Shown: positions 33,547-42,986, counted from the stretch's first letter. The stretch is 64,000 bases of DNA from Nitrincola tibetensis (GCF_003284585.1 NZ_QKRX01000003.1:188540-252539), one strand, 5' to 3'. Numbers and translations are program-made. Notes: generated by a model not told the origin, from the letters alone.

Positions 33547-34977
33547 ATGTTGCGAGAACATTACCCGTTTTATCTTGCGAATGAACCCCAAATGCCCAAC
33601 CAGGATTTGGTTGTTTACGATAAGTTCACAGGTGAGGTGGCTACGCGTGTGGCGATAGCCGATGCAGTGGTTATCGATCAAGCGATTGCAGCGGCTGAAC
33701 AAGCAACAGAGCCGATGCGCAAGTTACCTTCATGGAAGCGTCAATCAATTTTGAATCATTGTGTTAAACGTTTTCAAGAGCGGGCGGAGGAGTTGGCTCA
33801 GGCTTTGTGTGTTGAGGCTGGAAAGCCGATCAAAGATGCACGAGGAGAAGTCACTCGCTTAATCGATACGTTTAAGATCGCAGCAGAAGAGGCGGTTCGG
33901 ATCGGTGGTGAGGTGATTCCTATGGACATTACCCCCCGAGCTGAGGGCTATACGGGAATGTGGAAGCGTGTGCCTATCGGTCCTTGTTCATTTATATCTC
34001 CATTTAACTTCCCGCTTAATCTTGCGGCACACAAAGTCGCGCCTGCAATCGCGGCAGGCTGCCCGTTTGTGCTTAAGCCTGCGAGCTTAACACCGATTGG
34101 TGCGATTATTATTGGGGAGGTTTTAGCGGAAACGGACTTGCCGAAAGGTGCCTTTTCGATTCTGCCTTGCCATCGTGATGGTGCTGATCTTTTCACGACA
34201 GATGATCGCCTTAAGTTACTCAGCTTTACAGGATCACCCGAGGTGGGTTGGCAGCTTAAGGCTAAAGCAGGAAAAAAACCTGTAGTCTTGGAGTTAGGTG
34301 GCAATGCTGCGTGTATTGTAGATCAAGGAGCGAATCTAGACGATGCGGTTACCCGAATCGTGTTTGGTGCCTATTATCAATCCGGTCAAAGTTGTATCAG
34401 TGTGCAACGTATTTTAGTGCATGACGATCACTATGAAGAGGTGCGTGATAAGTTAACGGCGGCGGTTAAGGCGCTTCCTTCCGGCGATCCAAAAGACGAG
34501 CAAACATTTATAGGGCCCATGATTTCTGAGAAAGAGGCCATACGTTTGCATAATTGGGTGCTGGATGCCACATCAAAAGGAGCGACTCTCTTGGCGGGTG
34601 GTGAGCGTCAGGGTGCAATGCTGCAAGCGACGTTACTTGAGAATGTCGACCCCTCTCTAGATGTGAACACCCAAGAAGCCTTTGGGCCTGTTGCTATTTT
34701 GTCTCGCTTTAAGGATTTTGATGCGGCATTACAGGAGGTCAACAACTCCGCTTTTGGATTGCAAGCTGGGATTTTTACCCGTGATATTTACAAAATTCAA
34801 AAAGCTTGGGATGAGTTAGAGGTGGGTGGCGTTGTCATTGGTGATGTTCCTTCTTGGCGAGTCGATCACATGCCGTATGGTGGTGTAAAAGACAGTGGTT
34901 TGGGCCGTGAAGGGGTGCGTTATGCCATAGAAGACATGACTGAATTACGCCTTCTTGTCATCCGAAATCCGTCATAG
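33547..34977 (+). CDS. NAD(P)-dependent aldehyde dehydrogenase, possibly succinic semialdehyde dehydrogenase
   Basis: 476 residues of the ALDH superfamily: FISPFNFPLNLAAHKVAPA, SFTGSPEVGWQLK, catalytic Glu in VLELGGNAACIV and catalytic Cys in YYQSGQSCISVQR. It differs from HpaE encoded at 54893-56428 and resembles the lactaldehyde/sulfoacetaldehyde and GAPN-like branch. Since HpaI releases succinic semialdehyde, oxidation of that product is a reasonable role, but 4-hydroxyphenylacetaldehyde is also possible. Sits between hpaD1 and an MFS gene. Confidence 0.8.
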   Translation: MLREHYPFYLANEPQMPNQDLVVYDKFTGEVATRVAIADAVVIDQAIAAAEQATEPMRKLPSWKRQSILNHCVKRFQERAEELAQALCVEAGKPIKDARGEVTRLIDTFKIAAEEAVRIGGEVIPMDITPRAEGYTGMWKRVPIGPCSFISPFNFPLNLAAHKVAPAIAAGCPFVLKPASLTPIGAIIIGEVLAETDLPKGAFSILPCHRDGADLFTTDDRLKLLSFTGSPEVGWQLKAKAGKKPVVLELGGNAACIVDQGANLDDAVTRIVFGAYYQSGQSCISVQRILVHDDHYEEVRDKLTAAVKALPSGDPKDEQTFIGPMISEKEAIRLHNWVLDATSKGATLLAGGERQGAMLQATLLENVDPSLDVNTQEAFGPVAILSRFKDFDAALQEVNNSAFGLQAGIFTRDIYKIQKAWDELEVGGVVIGDVPSWRVDHMPYGGVKDSGLGREGVRYAIEDMTELRLLVIRNPS

Positions 34978-34984
34978 CCTTAGT

Positions 34985-36166
34985 ATGCTGACACCGCCAG
35001 CATCTGCATTGTTGATTCTAATGGCAACGGCGAGTCCTCTTGCCTTGAATGCCTTTGTACCCGCCATGCCGGATGCTGCACGGATGTTGGGTGTTGATGC
35101 GGGTGTCATGCAGTTGACGTTTACGCTCTACCTGCTGACGCTTGCATTTGGGCAGTTGATGAGCGGTCAGTTAGGCGATTACTTCGGTCGACGTCCAGTG
35201 ATTCTGGTTGGTTTTGGATTGCATGTACTGGGCAGTGGCATAGCGGCATTTGCTGGGACGGTAGAGGTTCTAATTTCAGGTCGTATACTGCAAGCGCTTG
35301 GAGGGAGTGCGGCCATGGCGTTGGCTCGCACTATCTTATTGGATGTGTATGGACGTCAAGGTGCTTCAGGTCGAATGGGGTATCTTGTGATGGCCATTGC
35401 TTTAGCCCAAACCTTGGCGCCTGCTTTGGGTGGCGTGCTCAATCTATGGAGTGGTTGGCATTCTGTCTTTTATCTATCCATTGCCGTGGGGGGCGCTGTT
35501 TGGTTGATTGCCTTATGGTATTTACCTGAAACCTGCGCAGAGCGAAGTTCTAGTCTTAGTTTCTTTTCAGTACTGCGCTCTTACAAAGGACTTCTCAAAT
35601 CAGTTGCTTATCGAGGATATGTGCTCACTACAACAGCTTTAGCGTGCGGATTTTATCTATTTATTGGTAGCGCACCTTATCTTGTTGTCGAAAGCCTTGG
35701 CGGCACGTCTGCTGATTATGGATTTTGGTTTTTAACTGTTTCGCTCGCGTTTCTGCTGGGCAGTTTTATGTCTACGCGGCTGGCGCATCAAATTGATCTT
35801 GATGGACTAATTGTTATTGGAAATGGACTGGCACTTTTGGGTGCCTTGCTATTGTTGTTTTTTTACTGCGAGCAGGGATTGAGTCTTCCGACCCTGTTTT
35901 TGCCTATGGCAATCATGATTTTGGGCAGAGGGCTGAGTCAACCCGTTGCACAAACGGCGGCTATCAGCAGTGGTGCAGGCTCGACTGGAGCCGCATCAGG
36001 CATGATGGGGTTTATTCAGTTATTGATTGGCTCAATGGTGGCGCAAAGCGCTTCTTGGTTAATTCGTTTTGATCCTTTTTGGATTTTGGCTGCAATCCTA
36101 TTGACCGCTTTACTGGCAATGGCAGCACACTTTTACAGTTGGTCACAGAGTGGATCAGCGAAATAA
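34985..36166 (+). CDS. Bcr/CflA-type MFS transporter, copy 1
   Basis: About twelve membrane helices; family features are NAFVPAMPDAARMLGVDAGVMQLTFTLYLL, the FGQLMSGQLGDYFGRRPVIL loop and GRILQALGGSAAMALAR. The ATG at 34985 lies eight bases after the aldehyde dehydrogenase stop; a TTG at 34955 inside that gene would add ten residues. Bcr/CflA members are normally exporters of drugs or metabolites, so here they may export toxic catechols or intermediates. An uptake role is also conceivable. Confidence 0.83.
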   Translation: MLTPPASALLILMATASPLALNAFVPAMPDAARMLGVDAGVMQLTFTLYLLTLAFGQLMSGQLGDYFGRRPVILVGFGLHVLGSGIAAFAGTVEVLISGRILQALGGSAAMALARTILLDVYGRQGASGRMGYLVMAIALAQTLAPALGGVLNLWSGWHSVFYLSIAVGGAVWLIALWYLPETCAERSSSLSFFSVLRSYKGLLKSVAYRGYVLTTTALACGFYLFIGSAPYLVVESLGGTSADYGFWFLTVSLAFLLGSFMSTRLAHQIDLDGLIVIGNGLALLGALLLLFFYCEQGLSLPTLFLPMAIMILGRGLSQPVAQTAAISSGAGSTGAASGMMGFIQLLIGSMVAQSASWLIRFDPFWILAAILLTALLAMAAHFYSWSQSGSAK

Positions 36167-36194
36167 TATAATGATGAGTAATGAGGTGTAAGTT

Positions 36195-37121
36195 ATGGGT
36201 AAGCTGGCATTGGCGGCTAAAATCACACATGTACCGTCCATGTATCTTTCAGAGTTAGATGGGCCTCAAAAGGGGTTTCGGCAAGCCGCAATCGATGGCC
36301 ATAAAGAAATTGGTCGTCGTTGCCGAGAGCTGGGTGTTGATACGCTGGTGGTATTTGATACTCACTGGCTAGTTAACGCCGCTTATCATATTAATTGTGG
36401 CGCACATTTCAAAGGCACCTACACCAGCAATGAGTTGCCCCATTTCATTTCCAATATGGAGTTTGAGTTCAGCGGCAATCCACATCTAGGTCAATTGATT
36501 GCGGATGAGTGCAATGCTCAAGGGGTTGAAACGCTTGCGCACGCCAACACGTCGCTCGATCCAGAGTACGGCACGTTGGTCCCCATGCGGTATATGAATG
36601 AAGATCAGCATTTTAAGGTTGTCTCCATTTCGGCGATGTGTATGGCGCATTACTTGAATGACAGTGCTCGTTTGGGCTGGGCACTTAGACAAGCGATAGA
36701 GAAGCACTACGACGGTACCGTGGCGATTTTGGCAAGTGGTTCTTTATCTCACCGTTTTGCTCAGAATGGCCAAGCACCGAGTTTTTCAACGAAGGTGTGG
36801 AGCCCATTTTTAGAGCGATTGGATCATGATGTTGTTCGCATGTGGGAAGCTGGGGAATGGGCTGATTTTTGTGCCATGCTCCCTGAGTATGCCGTTAAAG
36901 GCCATGGTGAAGGGTTTATGCACGATACCGCCATGTTGTTAGGGGCGTTGGGGTGGTCTCGATATGATCAAAAAGTAGAGGTGATTTCACCCTATTTCGG
37001 TAGTTCTGGAACAGGACAGATCAATGCAATCTTTCCCGTGTCACCGGTCGCGGGAGATGAAGTGCCGGGGCCTCAGGCCTCTGTTTCGGATGCTGCAGGT
37101 GCGACAGCGGGTCGTCTTTAA
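36195..37121 (+). CDS. hpaD: 3,4-dihydroxyphenylacetate 2,3-dioxygenase, paralogue 2
   Basis: A second LigB-type dioxygenase, 308 residues, clearly homologous along its length to the first (KITHVPSMYLSE, LVVFDTHWLVNAAYHIN, HFISNMEFEFSG, ILASGSLSHRFAQNG, YFGSSGTGQINAIFP) yet widely diverged. It has an extra C-terminal tail of about 25 residues rich in Ala, Gly, Pro and Val that copy 1 lacks. GAGGTG precedes the ATG. The divergence suggests a different substrate preference, for example homoprotocatechuate against another catechol, rather than a recent duplication. Confidence 0.9.
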   Translation: MGKLALAAKITHVPSMYLSELDGPQKGFRQAAIDGHKEIGRRCRELGVDTLVVFDTHWLVNAAYHINCGAHFKGTYTSNELPHFISNMEFEFSGNPHLGQLIADECNAQGVETLAHANTSLDPEYGTLVPMRYMNEDQHFKVVSISAMCMAHYLNDSARLGWALRQAIEKHYDGTVAILASGSLSHRFAQNGQAPSFSTKVWSPFLERLDHDVVRMWEAGEWADFCAMLPEYAVKGHGEGFMHDTAMLLGALGWSRYDQKVEVISPYFGSSGTGQINAIFPVSPVAGDEVPGPQASVSDAAGATAGRL

Positions 37122-37139
37122 TAGGAAGGTAGATTCTAG

Positions 37140-38327
37140 ATGGTCACTGTATCACGTCCTCATCGATTGATTGTGCTGCTGGCGGCGCTTGTTGCGTTTG
37201 GGCCTCTGTCAATTGATATGTATCTGCCAAGTTTACCGCTGATCGCTGAAGACCTTGGTGCGGTACAAAGCGATATTCAGTTGACCATCAGCAGCTTTTT
37301 AATTGGGCTGTTTATCGGCATGCTTTTCTATGGTCCTTTATCGGATAAGTTGGGGCGCCGACCACTGTTACTGGCTGGCATTAGCCTTTATCTCGTTGCC
37401 AGTGTGGCGTGTGTCCTGGCGAGTTCGGCGCAGTGGTTGATTGCGCTTCGCTTTCTGCAGGCCCTAGGAGCTGCAGCGGCTTCTGTGTTGGCAAGGGCCA
37501 TTGTTCGCGATCTGTTTCCAATTAGTGAAGCGGCTCGAGTCTTATCTCTGATGCATTTGGTCACAATGATTGCAACGCTCATCGCGCCATTGGTGGGTGG
37601 GTATCTGATCTTACTGGCAGGCTGGCGCGCTCTTTTTGTGGTGTTGTTTATCTTTGCGCTAGTTGTCTTAGCCTTTTGTGTCTGGAAAATACCCGAAACG
37701 CATCATGGTAGCTCCCGAGGTACCAGTTTTGCCGCAGTTTATAAAGCCTATGGAAACATTTTGCTACAGCCCGTCGCGGTTGGTTATATCTTGTGTATGT
37801 CGTTAACTTTTGCTGGCATGTTTGCTTTCATAACGGCCTCTCCATTTGTGTACATCGAATACTTTGGTGTGTCACCTCAGACCTACGCTTGGCTGTTTAG
37901 CATGAACATTGGTGGAATCATCGTACTTGTGAGTTTGAATGCACGTTATGTCGGGCAATGGGGAACACAGCGTTTACTGTGGCTAGGTGCAAGCTTGGCC
38001 GCCGCTTCAGGTTTAGTGCTGTTTTGTGCCACGTTATTTGACATAGGTGGGCTGACGTTAATCGTGTTGGCGTTATTCAGCTTTGTCAGTGTCACGGGTG
38101 TACTGGGCGCAAACTGCATGGCGAGTCTGTTGTCACGTTTCCCTGAGCAAGCCGGTGCAGCGGCAGGGATAGCGGTAGCGACACAATTTGGGTTAGGTGC
38201 CTTGGCCAGCGGGTTAGTGAGCTGGTTACACGATGGAACTCCGTGGGTGATGAGCTGGATAATAGGTCTTCTGGGCTGTGGCTCATTAATGGCATTGTTA
38301 TTGACTCGTGCAAAAAAAGTTCAATGA
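37140..38327 (+). CDS. Bcr/CflA-type MFS transporter, copy 2
   Basis: 395 residues with about twelve helices: LVAFGPLSIDMYLPSLPLIAEDLG, FYGPLSDKLGRRPLLL, and RFLQALGAAAASVLARAIVRDLF. AGGAAGG precedes the ATG. It follows hpaD2 just as copy 1 follows the hpaD1-ALDH pair, so the operon looks like two dioxygenase-transporter modules. The two transporters share family motifs but are not close copies. Confidence 0.85.
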   Translation: MVTVSRPHRLIVLLAALVAFGPLSIDMYLPSLPLIAEDLGAVQSDIQLTISSFLIGLFIGMLFYGPLSDKLGRRPLLLAGISLYLVASVACVLASSAQWLIALRFLQALGAAAASVLARAIVRDLFPISEAARVLSLMHLVTMIATLIAPLVGGYLILLAGWRALFVVLFIFALVVLAFCVWKIPETHHGSSRGTSFAAVYKAYGNILLQPVAVGYILCMSLTFAGMFAFITASPFVYIEYFGVSPQTYAWLFSMNIGGIIVLVSLNARYVGQWGTQRLLWLGASLAAASGLVLFCATLFDIGGLTLIVLALFSFVSVTGVLGANCMASLLSRFPEQAGAAAGIAVATQFGLGALASGLVSWLHDGTPWVMSWIIGLLGCGSLMALLLTRAKKVQ

Positions 38328-38358
38328 ATATTAAAACTAGATTTTAGTAGCGTTGACA

Positions 38359-38378
38359 TAACTTAATATATTAATTAA
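38359..38378. promoter_or_regulatory. HpaR-like operator before hpaF
   Basis: TAACTTAATATATTAATTAA, a relaxed version of the dyad at 59670-59689, directly after a TTGACA (38353-38358) that could be a -35 element. Confidence 0.5.
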
Positions 38379-38451
38379 ATTTGATATAGTTTACGATTGG
38401 ATAATTGTTGAACCAATTTTTAAGCATGATGACAGAGTGCGAGGTATTTCA

Positions 38452-38838
38452 GTGCCACATTTTATCGTTGAATATTCAGGTAACTTGCATCATCGGTTGG
38501 ACTTTCAACCCTTGTTTAAAGAGCTGCATGAGTATGTTGTCTCTACGGGAGCATTTCCCTTGGGTGGTGTACGCAGCCGTGCCATACGCTGTGATGACTT
38601 TCGTGTGGCGGACGGCCGGCAAGACTTCTCCTTTATAAACCTTACACTCAAGATAGGCCATGGGCGTGACATGACGTTGAAGCAGCAAGTAGCAGATGAG
38701 GTCTTTAAACGATTTTGCCGCTGGATGGAACCGATCACCAAGGAAAGTTATTGTCAGATATCCTTCGAAATGACGGAACTAGATCCTGTTTTAAAATATA
38801 ACAAAAACAATATTCATGCACTTTTCAAAAGTGACTGA
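38452..38838 (+). CDS. hpaF: 5-carboxymethyl-2-hydroxymuconate delta-isomerase
   Basis: Tautomerase-superfamily isomerase of the homoprotocatechuate meta pathway, 128 residues. The GTG at 38452 is chosen because the family begins Met-Pro-His-Phe (MPHFIVEYSGNL), with Pro as the catalytic N-terminal residue after Met removal, and GAGG stands at the right distance. The earlier GTG at 38437 would block that proline. Later segments LFKELHEYVV and VRSRAIRCDDFRVADG also match the family. Separated from the MFS gene by a promoter region with an HpaR-like dyad. Confidence 0.92.
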   Translation: MPHFIVEYSGNLHHRLDFQPLFKELHEYVVSTGAFPLGGVRSRAIRCDDFRVADGRQDFSFINLTLKIGHGRDMTLKQQVADEVFKRFCRWMEPITKESYCQISFEMTELDPVLKYNKNNIHALFKSD

Positions 38839-39024
38839 TTATTGAATTTTTTGTTATAGGTAGTTGGAGCCAACGTTTTTCCTGCCGTGCCTCTGCTTTA
38901 TACGGCTGGCTAAATACGGAGCTCATGGAAATAAACTGTACAGCTAATTTAACGTTAACAATGTCTGAAGTGTTATTTCTAACCAAAAGACATGCAATAC
39001 AATAAAAACAATTGGAGAAAGACT

Positions 39025-40068
39025 ATGAAAGTAATCCCTAATAAAATGAAAAGTCTAACAGCCGCCTCTCTATTAATAGCCGGCATGCTTGGTGCATCAA
39101 TCGCAACCGCTTCTACAACCCTAGTGGTAGGGACTTGGATGCCCCCCAGCAATCCAATGAATGCTGTTGTATTGCCAACCTGGGGCGCTTGGGTTGAAGA
39201 AGCCACTGAAGGTCGCGTGACGGTTCGTATCGAACATGATCTAGGGAATCCAGCCGCCTATTATGACTTGGTGGAAGATGGTGTTATCAATGCCGGATGG
39301 AGCTTCCATGGCTATTTGCCTGGACGTTTTTCCTTGCCAATGGCTGTTGAGCAACCTGGAATGGGTGTAAATGCCGAGGCGGCTTCAGCAGCGTTATGGC
39401 AGGTTCATGAGACGCATTTTGCACAAGCAAATGAGTATGAAGGCCTTGAGTTACTTGCGTTGATTACGCATGGGCCAGGCCAGTTGCATACCCGTGAACC
39501 GATTAACAGCTTAAGCGATTTACGGAATAAACGTATACGTATTGGTGGTGGAGTTCAATCTGCGCTGGGTGAGCGCATGGAAGTGACGGCCGTAGCAGCG
39601 CCTGGGCCTCGTGTCTATGAGATGTTACAACAGGGTGTCATTGACGGTGTCTTTATGCCTGCTCAAGAACAACGTTCGCTGCGTTTGGATGAGGTGGCGC
39701 CTAATTTAACGATCTTCCCAGGTGGATTGTATCTCGGCAGCTTTGCTATGTTTATCGACCCTGAGTTTATGGAACAGCTAGAACCGCGTGATGCTGATGC
39801 CATTCGCAGTGTTTCGGGTCTTAAGTTGTCAGCAATGGCAGGCAAAGAATGGGATCAAGCAGATATTGATGGCATTGCCTACGCTCGTGAGAAAGGGGTC
39901 AATGTGGTCGAGCTTGATGAAAATCATCCGATGGTGCAGGAATTTAACCAGTTGATTCAAGGCATGGATGACGAATGGGTTGCCGGTATTCAACGTGCCG
40001 GTGTCGATGCTGCCGCTGCTTTGGCCGATTTGAGACGCCTAGCGCTGGAATATGCTGAACAAAACTAG
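39025..40068 (+). CDS. TRAP transporter solute-binding protein (DctP family)
   Basis: 347 residues. Signal peptide MKVIPNKMKSLTAASLLIAG...ASIATAS is followed by TTLVVGTWMPPSNPMN, the LRNKRIRIGGGVQS segment and the arginine-containing MLQQGVIDGVF region that bind carboxylates in DctP proteins. GGAGAAA at 39014-39020 fits the ATG at 39025. With the two membrane subunits downstream it would import an organic acid using the sodium gradient; 4-hydroxyphenylacetate or homoprotocatechuate is the likely cargo by context. Confidence 0.88.
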   Translation: MKVIPNKMKSLTAASLLIAGMLGASIATASTTLVVGTWMPPSNPMNAVVLPTWGAWVEEATEGRVTVRIEHDLGNPAAYYDLVEDGVINAGWSFHGYLPGRFSLPMAVEQPGMGVNAEAASAALWQVHETHFAQANEYEGLELLALITHGPGQLHTREPINSLSDLRNKRIRIGGGVQSALGERMEVTAVAAPGPRVYEMLQQGVIDGVFMPAQEQRSLRLDEVAPNLTIFPGGLYLGSFAMFIDPEFMEQLEPRDADAIRSVSGLKLSAMAGKEWDQADIDGIAYAREKGVNVVELDENHPMVQEFNQLIQGMDDEWVAGIQRAGVDAAAALADLRRLALEYAEQN

Positions 40069-40077
40069 GAGAGACAC

Positions 40078-40596
40078 ATGTCATTTGTAGCCTGGTTAAA
40101 GGCACATTATGACGAGAAGGGGCCAATCCGTTGGTTGGCCTTTCTACTCGAATTAATCGCCGCTGTGATGTTAATGGTTCTGATGTTGATTACCTGTGTC
40201 GATGTGGTGGGCCGTTATGTGTTTAATAAACCCTTGCCGGGTTCAATTGAGTTGACTGAAATAGGCATGGCCATCTTAATCTTTGCAGCGATGCCTGTGG
40301 TGACCTGGAGAGGTGGTCATATTGTTGTCGATTTGTTGGACCGTTATCTGAGTACTTTTGTGGTTAAGTGTTTGTCGCTCTTGTCTGCAATCGTGATTTC
40401 AGGTTCATTTTATTATCTTGGGAACCGCATTTATCAATTGGGCGAACGCTCGATTCGTCGAGGCGAAGTGACAGAGTTCTTGGGCATATCGAGCGGTTAT
40501 ATCGTGCAGTATATCGCCATCATGAGTTGGGCTACGGCGTTGGGTATGATCACCTACGGTGTTTATCGAATCTTCTTTCAAGATAAATCCAACTAG
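40078..40596 (+). CDS. TRAP transporter small permease (DctQ family)
   Basis: 172 residues with four membrane helices, VDVVGRYVFNKPLPGSIELTEIGMA and the VTWRGGHIVVDLL motif that mark DctQ subunits. Nine bases after the binding protein and 22 before the large permease. It is the accessory subunit needed for assembly of the DctM channel. Confidence 0.9.
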   Translation: MSFVAWLKAHYDEKGPIRWLAFLLELIAAVMLMVLMLITCVDVVGRYVFNKPLPGSIELTEIGMAILIFAAMPVVTWRGGHIVVDLLDRYLSTFVVKCLSLLSAIVISGSFYYLGNRIYQLGERSIRRGEVTEFLGISSGYIVQYIAIMSWATALGMITYGVYRIFFQDKSN

Positions 40597-40618
40597 TCTC
40601 TATCACAGGTAGTTTTTT

Positions 40619-41947
40619 ATGTCCGTTATACTTATCGGCTTTGTTGTTCTGCTGTTATTAATTATTGTGGTGAGAATGCCGATTGCCTTTGCGATGGGGT
40701 TGGTCGGTTTCTTCGGCTTTGCTGTGATGATGGGATTGTCGTGGGATAATTGGGATACGTTTCGTTGGACGGGTCCTATGTCTATGGCCGCGAATCGAGT
40801 TGTCTCAACTGTGCAAAATTATAGCCTGTCGGTGATTCCTCTGTTTATCCTGATGGGTAATCTGGTGATGCGTTCGGGTCTTTCGCAGGAGCTTTATCAG
40901 GCTTCAAATGCCTTTTTAGGGCATAAAAAAGGTGGGCTGGCCATGGCAACTGTTGTGGCCTGTGGTGGCTTCTCGGCGATCAGTGGTTCAAGTCTGGCGA
41001 CATCGGCAACGATGAGTAAGGTGGCCATGCCGTCGATGCGAAAGTATGGTTATAGTGACTCGTTGGCCACCGCGACCATCGCAGCAGGTGGGTCATTGGG
41101 CATTCTGATTCCACCCAGCGTAATACTGGTTGTCTATGGTTTGCTGACTGAAACCAGTATTCGAGAGCTTTTTGCGGCGGGTTTTATACCTGGTTTTATT
41201 GCCATATTATTTTACCTAGGCGCTGTTCAATATGTGGTTTGGCGTAATCCAAGTGCGGGCCCCGCAGGTGAGCGAACGTCTTGGCCTGAACGCTTGATCG
41301 CCTTGCGCGGTGTGTTGGGTGTGTTAGCGCTATTTGTCATCGTAATGGGAGGGATTTATCTAGGTATCTTTACACCCACTGAAGCGGCGGGTATCGGTGC
41401 TGGAGGTGCCTTTGTTATTGCGTTAATGCGCAAGTCGCTGACCTGGAGCAGCCTTTTTGATACCTTAACAGATACGGCTCGGACATCTGTCATGCTGTTG
41501 GTTGTGGTTATCGGTGCACTCATCTTTTCAGACTTTATAAACCGTGCGGGTCTTCCTGATCTACTCCTTAGCTTTGTGAATTCACTAGATGTCCAGCCGA
41601 TCATCGTTATTCTAGTGATTGTGGGCATTTACTTGATCTTAGGCATGGTGTTTGAAAGCTTGTCGATGATGCTGTTAACAATACCGATTTTCTATCCACT
41701 CGTTGCGGCATTGGGCTACGATCTGGTTTGGTTTGGTATTGTGGTGGTGATCGCGATTGAGATTAGTCTCATTACGCCTCCCGTCGGTATGAATGTGTTT
41801 GTGTTAAGTGCCGTGTTAAGAGACGTTAAAACCAGCACGATATTTAAAGGCGTGGGACCCTTCTGGGTTGCTGATATTTTGCGATTATTGCTCATCATTT
41901 TTGTAGTGCAAATCTCATTGTTCCTACCAACATTGTTATATCGATAA
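40619..41947 (+). CDS. TRAP transporter large permease (DctM family)
   Basis: 442 residues with about a dozen hydrophobic segments. Family patterns: MPIAFAMGLVGFFG, SVIPLFILMGNLVMRSG, GGFSAISGSSLATSATMSKVAMPSM, GGSLGILIPPSVILVVYG and FTPTEAAGIGAGGAF. It forms the ion-coupled pathway. Followed 11 bp later by a UspA-domain gene, as in the TeaABC-TeaD arrangement. Confidence 0.92.
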   Translation: MSVILIGFVVLLLLIIVVRMPIAFAMGLVGFFGFAVMMGLSWDNWDTFRWTGPMSMAANRVVSTVQNYSLSVIPLFILMGNLVMRSGLSQELYQASNAFLGHKKGGLAMATVVACGGFSAISGSSLATSATMSKVAMPSMRKYGYSDSLATATIAAGGSLGILIPPSVILVVYGLLTETSIRELFAAGFIPGFIAILFYLGAVQYVVWRNPSAGPAGERTSWPERLIALRGVLGVLALFVIVMGGIYLGIFTPTEAAGIGAGGAFVIALMRKSLTWSSLFDTLTDTARTSVMLLVVVIGALIFSDFINRAGLPDLLLSFVNSLDVQPIIVILVIVGIYLILGMVFESLSMMLLTIPIFYPLVAALGYDLVWFGIVVVIAIEISLITPPVGMNVFVLSAVLRDVKTSTIFKGVGPFWVADILRLLLIIFVVQISLFLPTLLYR

Positions 41948-41958
41948 CAGGGGGTTTC

Positions 41959-42450
41959 ATGCTGTCTAATTTTCGCAAAATACTATATGTGTCAGATCTA
42001 GAAGCGGGCTCAAGACCTGCATTTCGTGCAGCAGTTAGCCTTTGTAATCACTATGATGCACAGCTGACTTACTTGCATGTGATTGAGGCGGTATCCGCCA
42101 CGGCAAAAAGTGTGCTCAGTAACATGATGGAAAAGGAGGATATCGACGGATTTTTAAAACAGGGCGTTGAAAAGTTACGTGAAAAGGTTGCTGTGAGACT
42201 GGAGAGGTTTTGTCAACAGGAGCTAGAGGCGCAGGATAGTTTGAATATTGCGCAGGTTGACGTCAGAGTCGAGGAGGGCACGCCTTGGAAGGTGATCCTA
42301 AAGGTCGCTGACGAGATGGATGCCGATGTCATCGTTATGGGGACACGTAAACATTCAGCTCTGAATCAGATTTTACTGGGTTCGACAGCCGTTAAAACAC
42401 TGACTCATTCTAAACGCCCAGTGTTCGTTGTGCCCTTGGAGGATGACTAG
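41959..42450 (+). CDS. UspA-domain protein linked to the TRAP transporter
   Basis: 163 residues with the universal stress fold: KILYVSDLEAGSRPAFRAAVSL at the start and the ATP-binding signature MGTRKHSALNQILLGSTAVKTLTHSKRPVFVVP at the end. UspA proteins coded with TRAP systems (for example TeaD) can regulate transport. A paralogue with the same SD..GSRPAFR start lies at 47297-47785 beside the second transporter. Confidence 0.87.
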   Translation: MLSNFRKILYVSDLEAGSRPAFRAAVSLCNHYDAQLTYLHVIEAVSATAKSVLSNMMEKEDIDGFLKQGVEKLREKVAVRLERFCQQELEAQDSLNIAQVDVRVEEGTPWKVILKVADEMDADVIVMGTRKHSALNQILLGSTAVKTLTHSKRPVFVVPLEDD

Positions 42451-42465
42451 TCCGAGTTGTTTTGA

Positions 42466-42495
42466 CTTAGCTGCTGGGAATGCCCAGCAGCTAAG
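42466..42495. terminator. Hairpin between convergent UspA and hpaR genes
   Basis: CTTAGCTGCTGGG and CCCAGCAGCTAAG form a perfect 13-bp stem with an AATG loop. No U-run is adjacent on either strand, so it may act with Rho or as a bidirectional transcript end. Confidence 0.55.
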
Positions 42496-42542
42496 CTGCT
42501 TAGCAGTGAATCTATTTTTAGGCTGCTTAGGGCTATTGTTCA

Positions 42543-42986
42543 TTATGGTTTCGAGCCATCACTTGCCGGTTTTATTTGCGTAAGTTTGTTCAGAAGTTCG
42601 TAGAGTTGATCTAGGTTTTCCTGAGTAAATTGTTCTGTAATCTCTTGGTACCGCTCTTCCAGTAACGGCGTCACGCACTTAAACATGGCCTCTGCTTTTT
42701 CGGTCAGGCTAATTAATATTCGTCGTTGGTCTTCATTGGATCGACGTCGCTGTATGTAGCCTTGCTGTTCTAATCGACTAATAATACCAGTAAGACTTGG
42801 GCTTAGGATGCAACATAGATCAGCCAATTGTTTAGACTCAAGTTCTTTATGCTCAGCGAGCGCTCGAATAATTCGCCATTGCTGTTCAGTCAATGAAATG
42901 TCCAAGAGTACAGGACGGAAAAAGTTCATGGTAGCTTCACGAGCTTTAAGTAATTTGAGTGGTAAGGATTCTTCGTATTTGAGCAT
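42543..42986 (-). CDS. hpaR: Homoprotocatechuate degradation operon regulator, MarR family
   Basis: 147 residues with the HpaR/HpcR pattern: LPLKLLKAREATMNFFRPVL at the N-terminus, the winged helix LTEQQWRIIRALAEHKELESKQLADLCCILSPSLTGIISRLEQQGYIQRRRSNEDQRRILISLT and a helical tail. HpaR represses the meta operon in enterics and is released by 4-hydroxyphenylacetate-type aromatics. Four similar dyads in this window (32571, 38359, 44065, 59670) are candidate operators. Convergent with the UspA gene. Confidence 0.9.
   Translation of the reverse strand: MLKYEESLPLKLLKAREATMNFFRPVLLDISLTEQQWRIIRALAEHKELESKQLADLCCILSPSLTGIISRLEQQGYIQRRRSNEDQRRILISLTEKAEAMFKCVTPLLEERYQEITEQFTQENLDQLYELLNKLTQIKPASDGSKP

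Noticed and set aside
33547-34977. Second hpaE
   Set aside because: Motif context (YYQSGQSCISVQR) differs from the HpaE encoded at 54893-56428 and places it in another aldehyde dehydrogenase branch.
42466-42495. Classical Rho-independent terminator
   Set aside because: The stem is perfect but there is no U-tract on either strand, so I list it only as a terminator-like hairpin.
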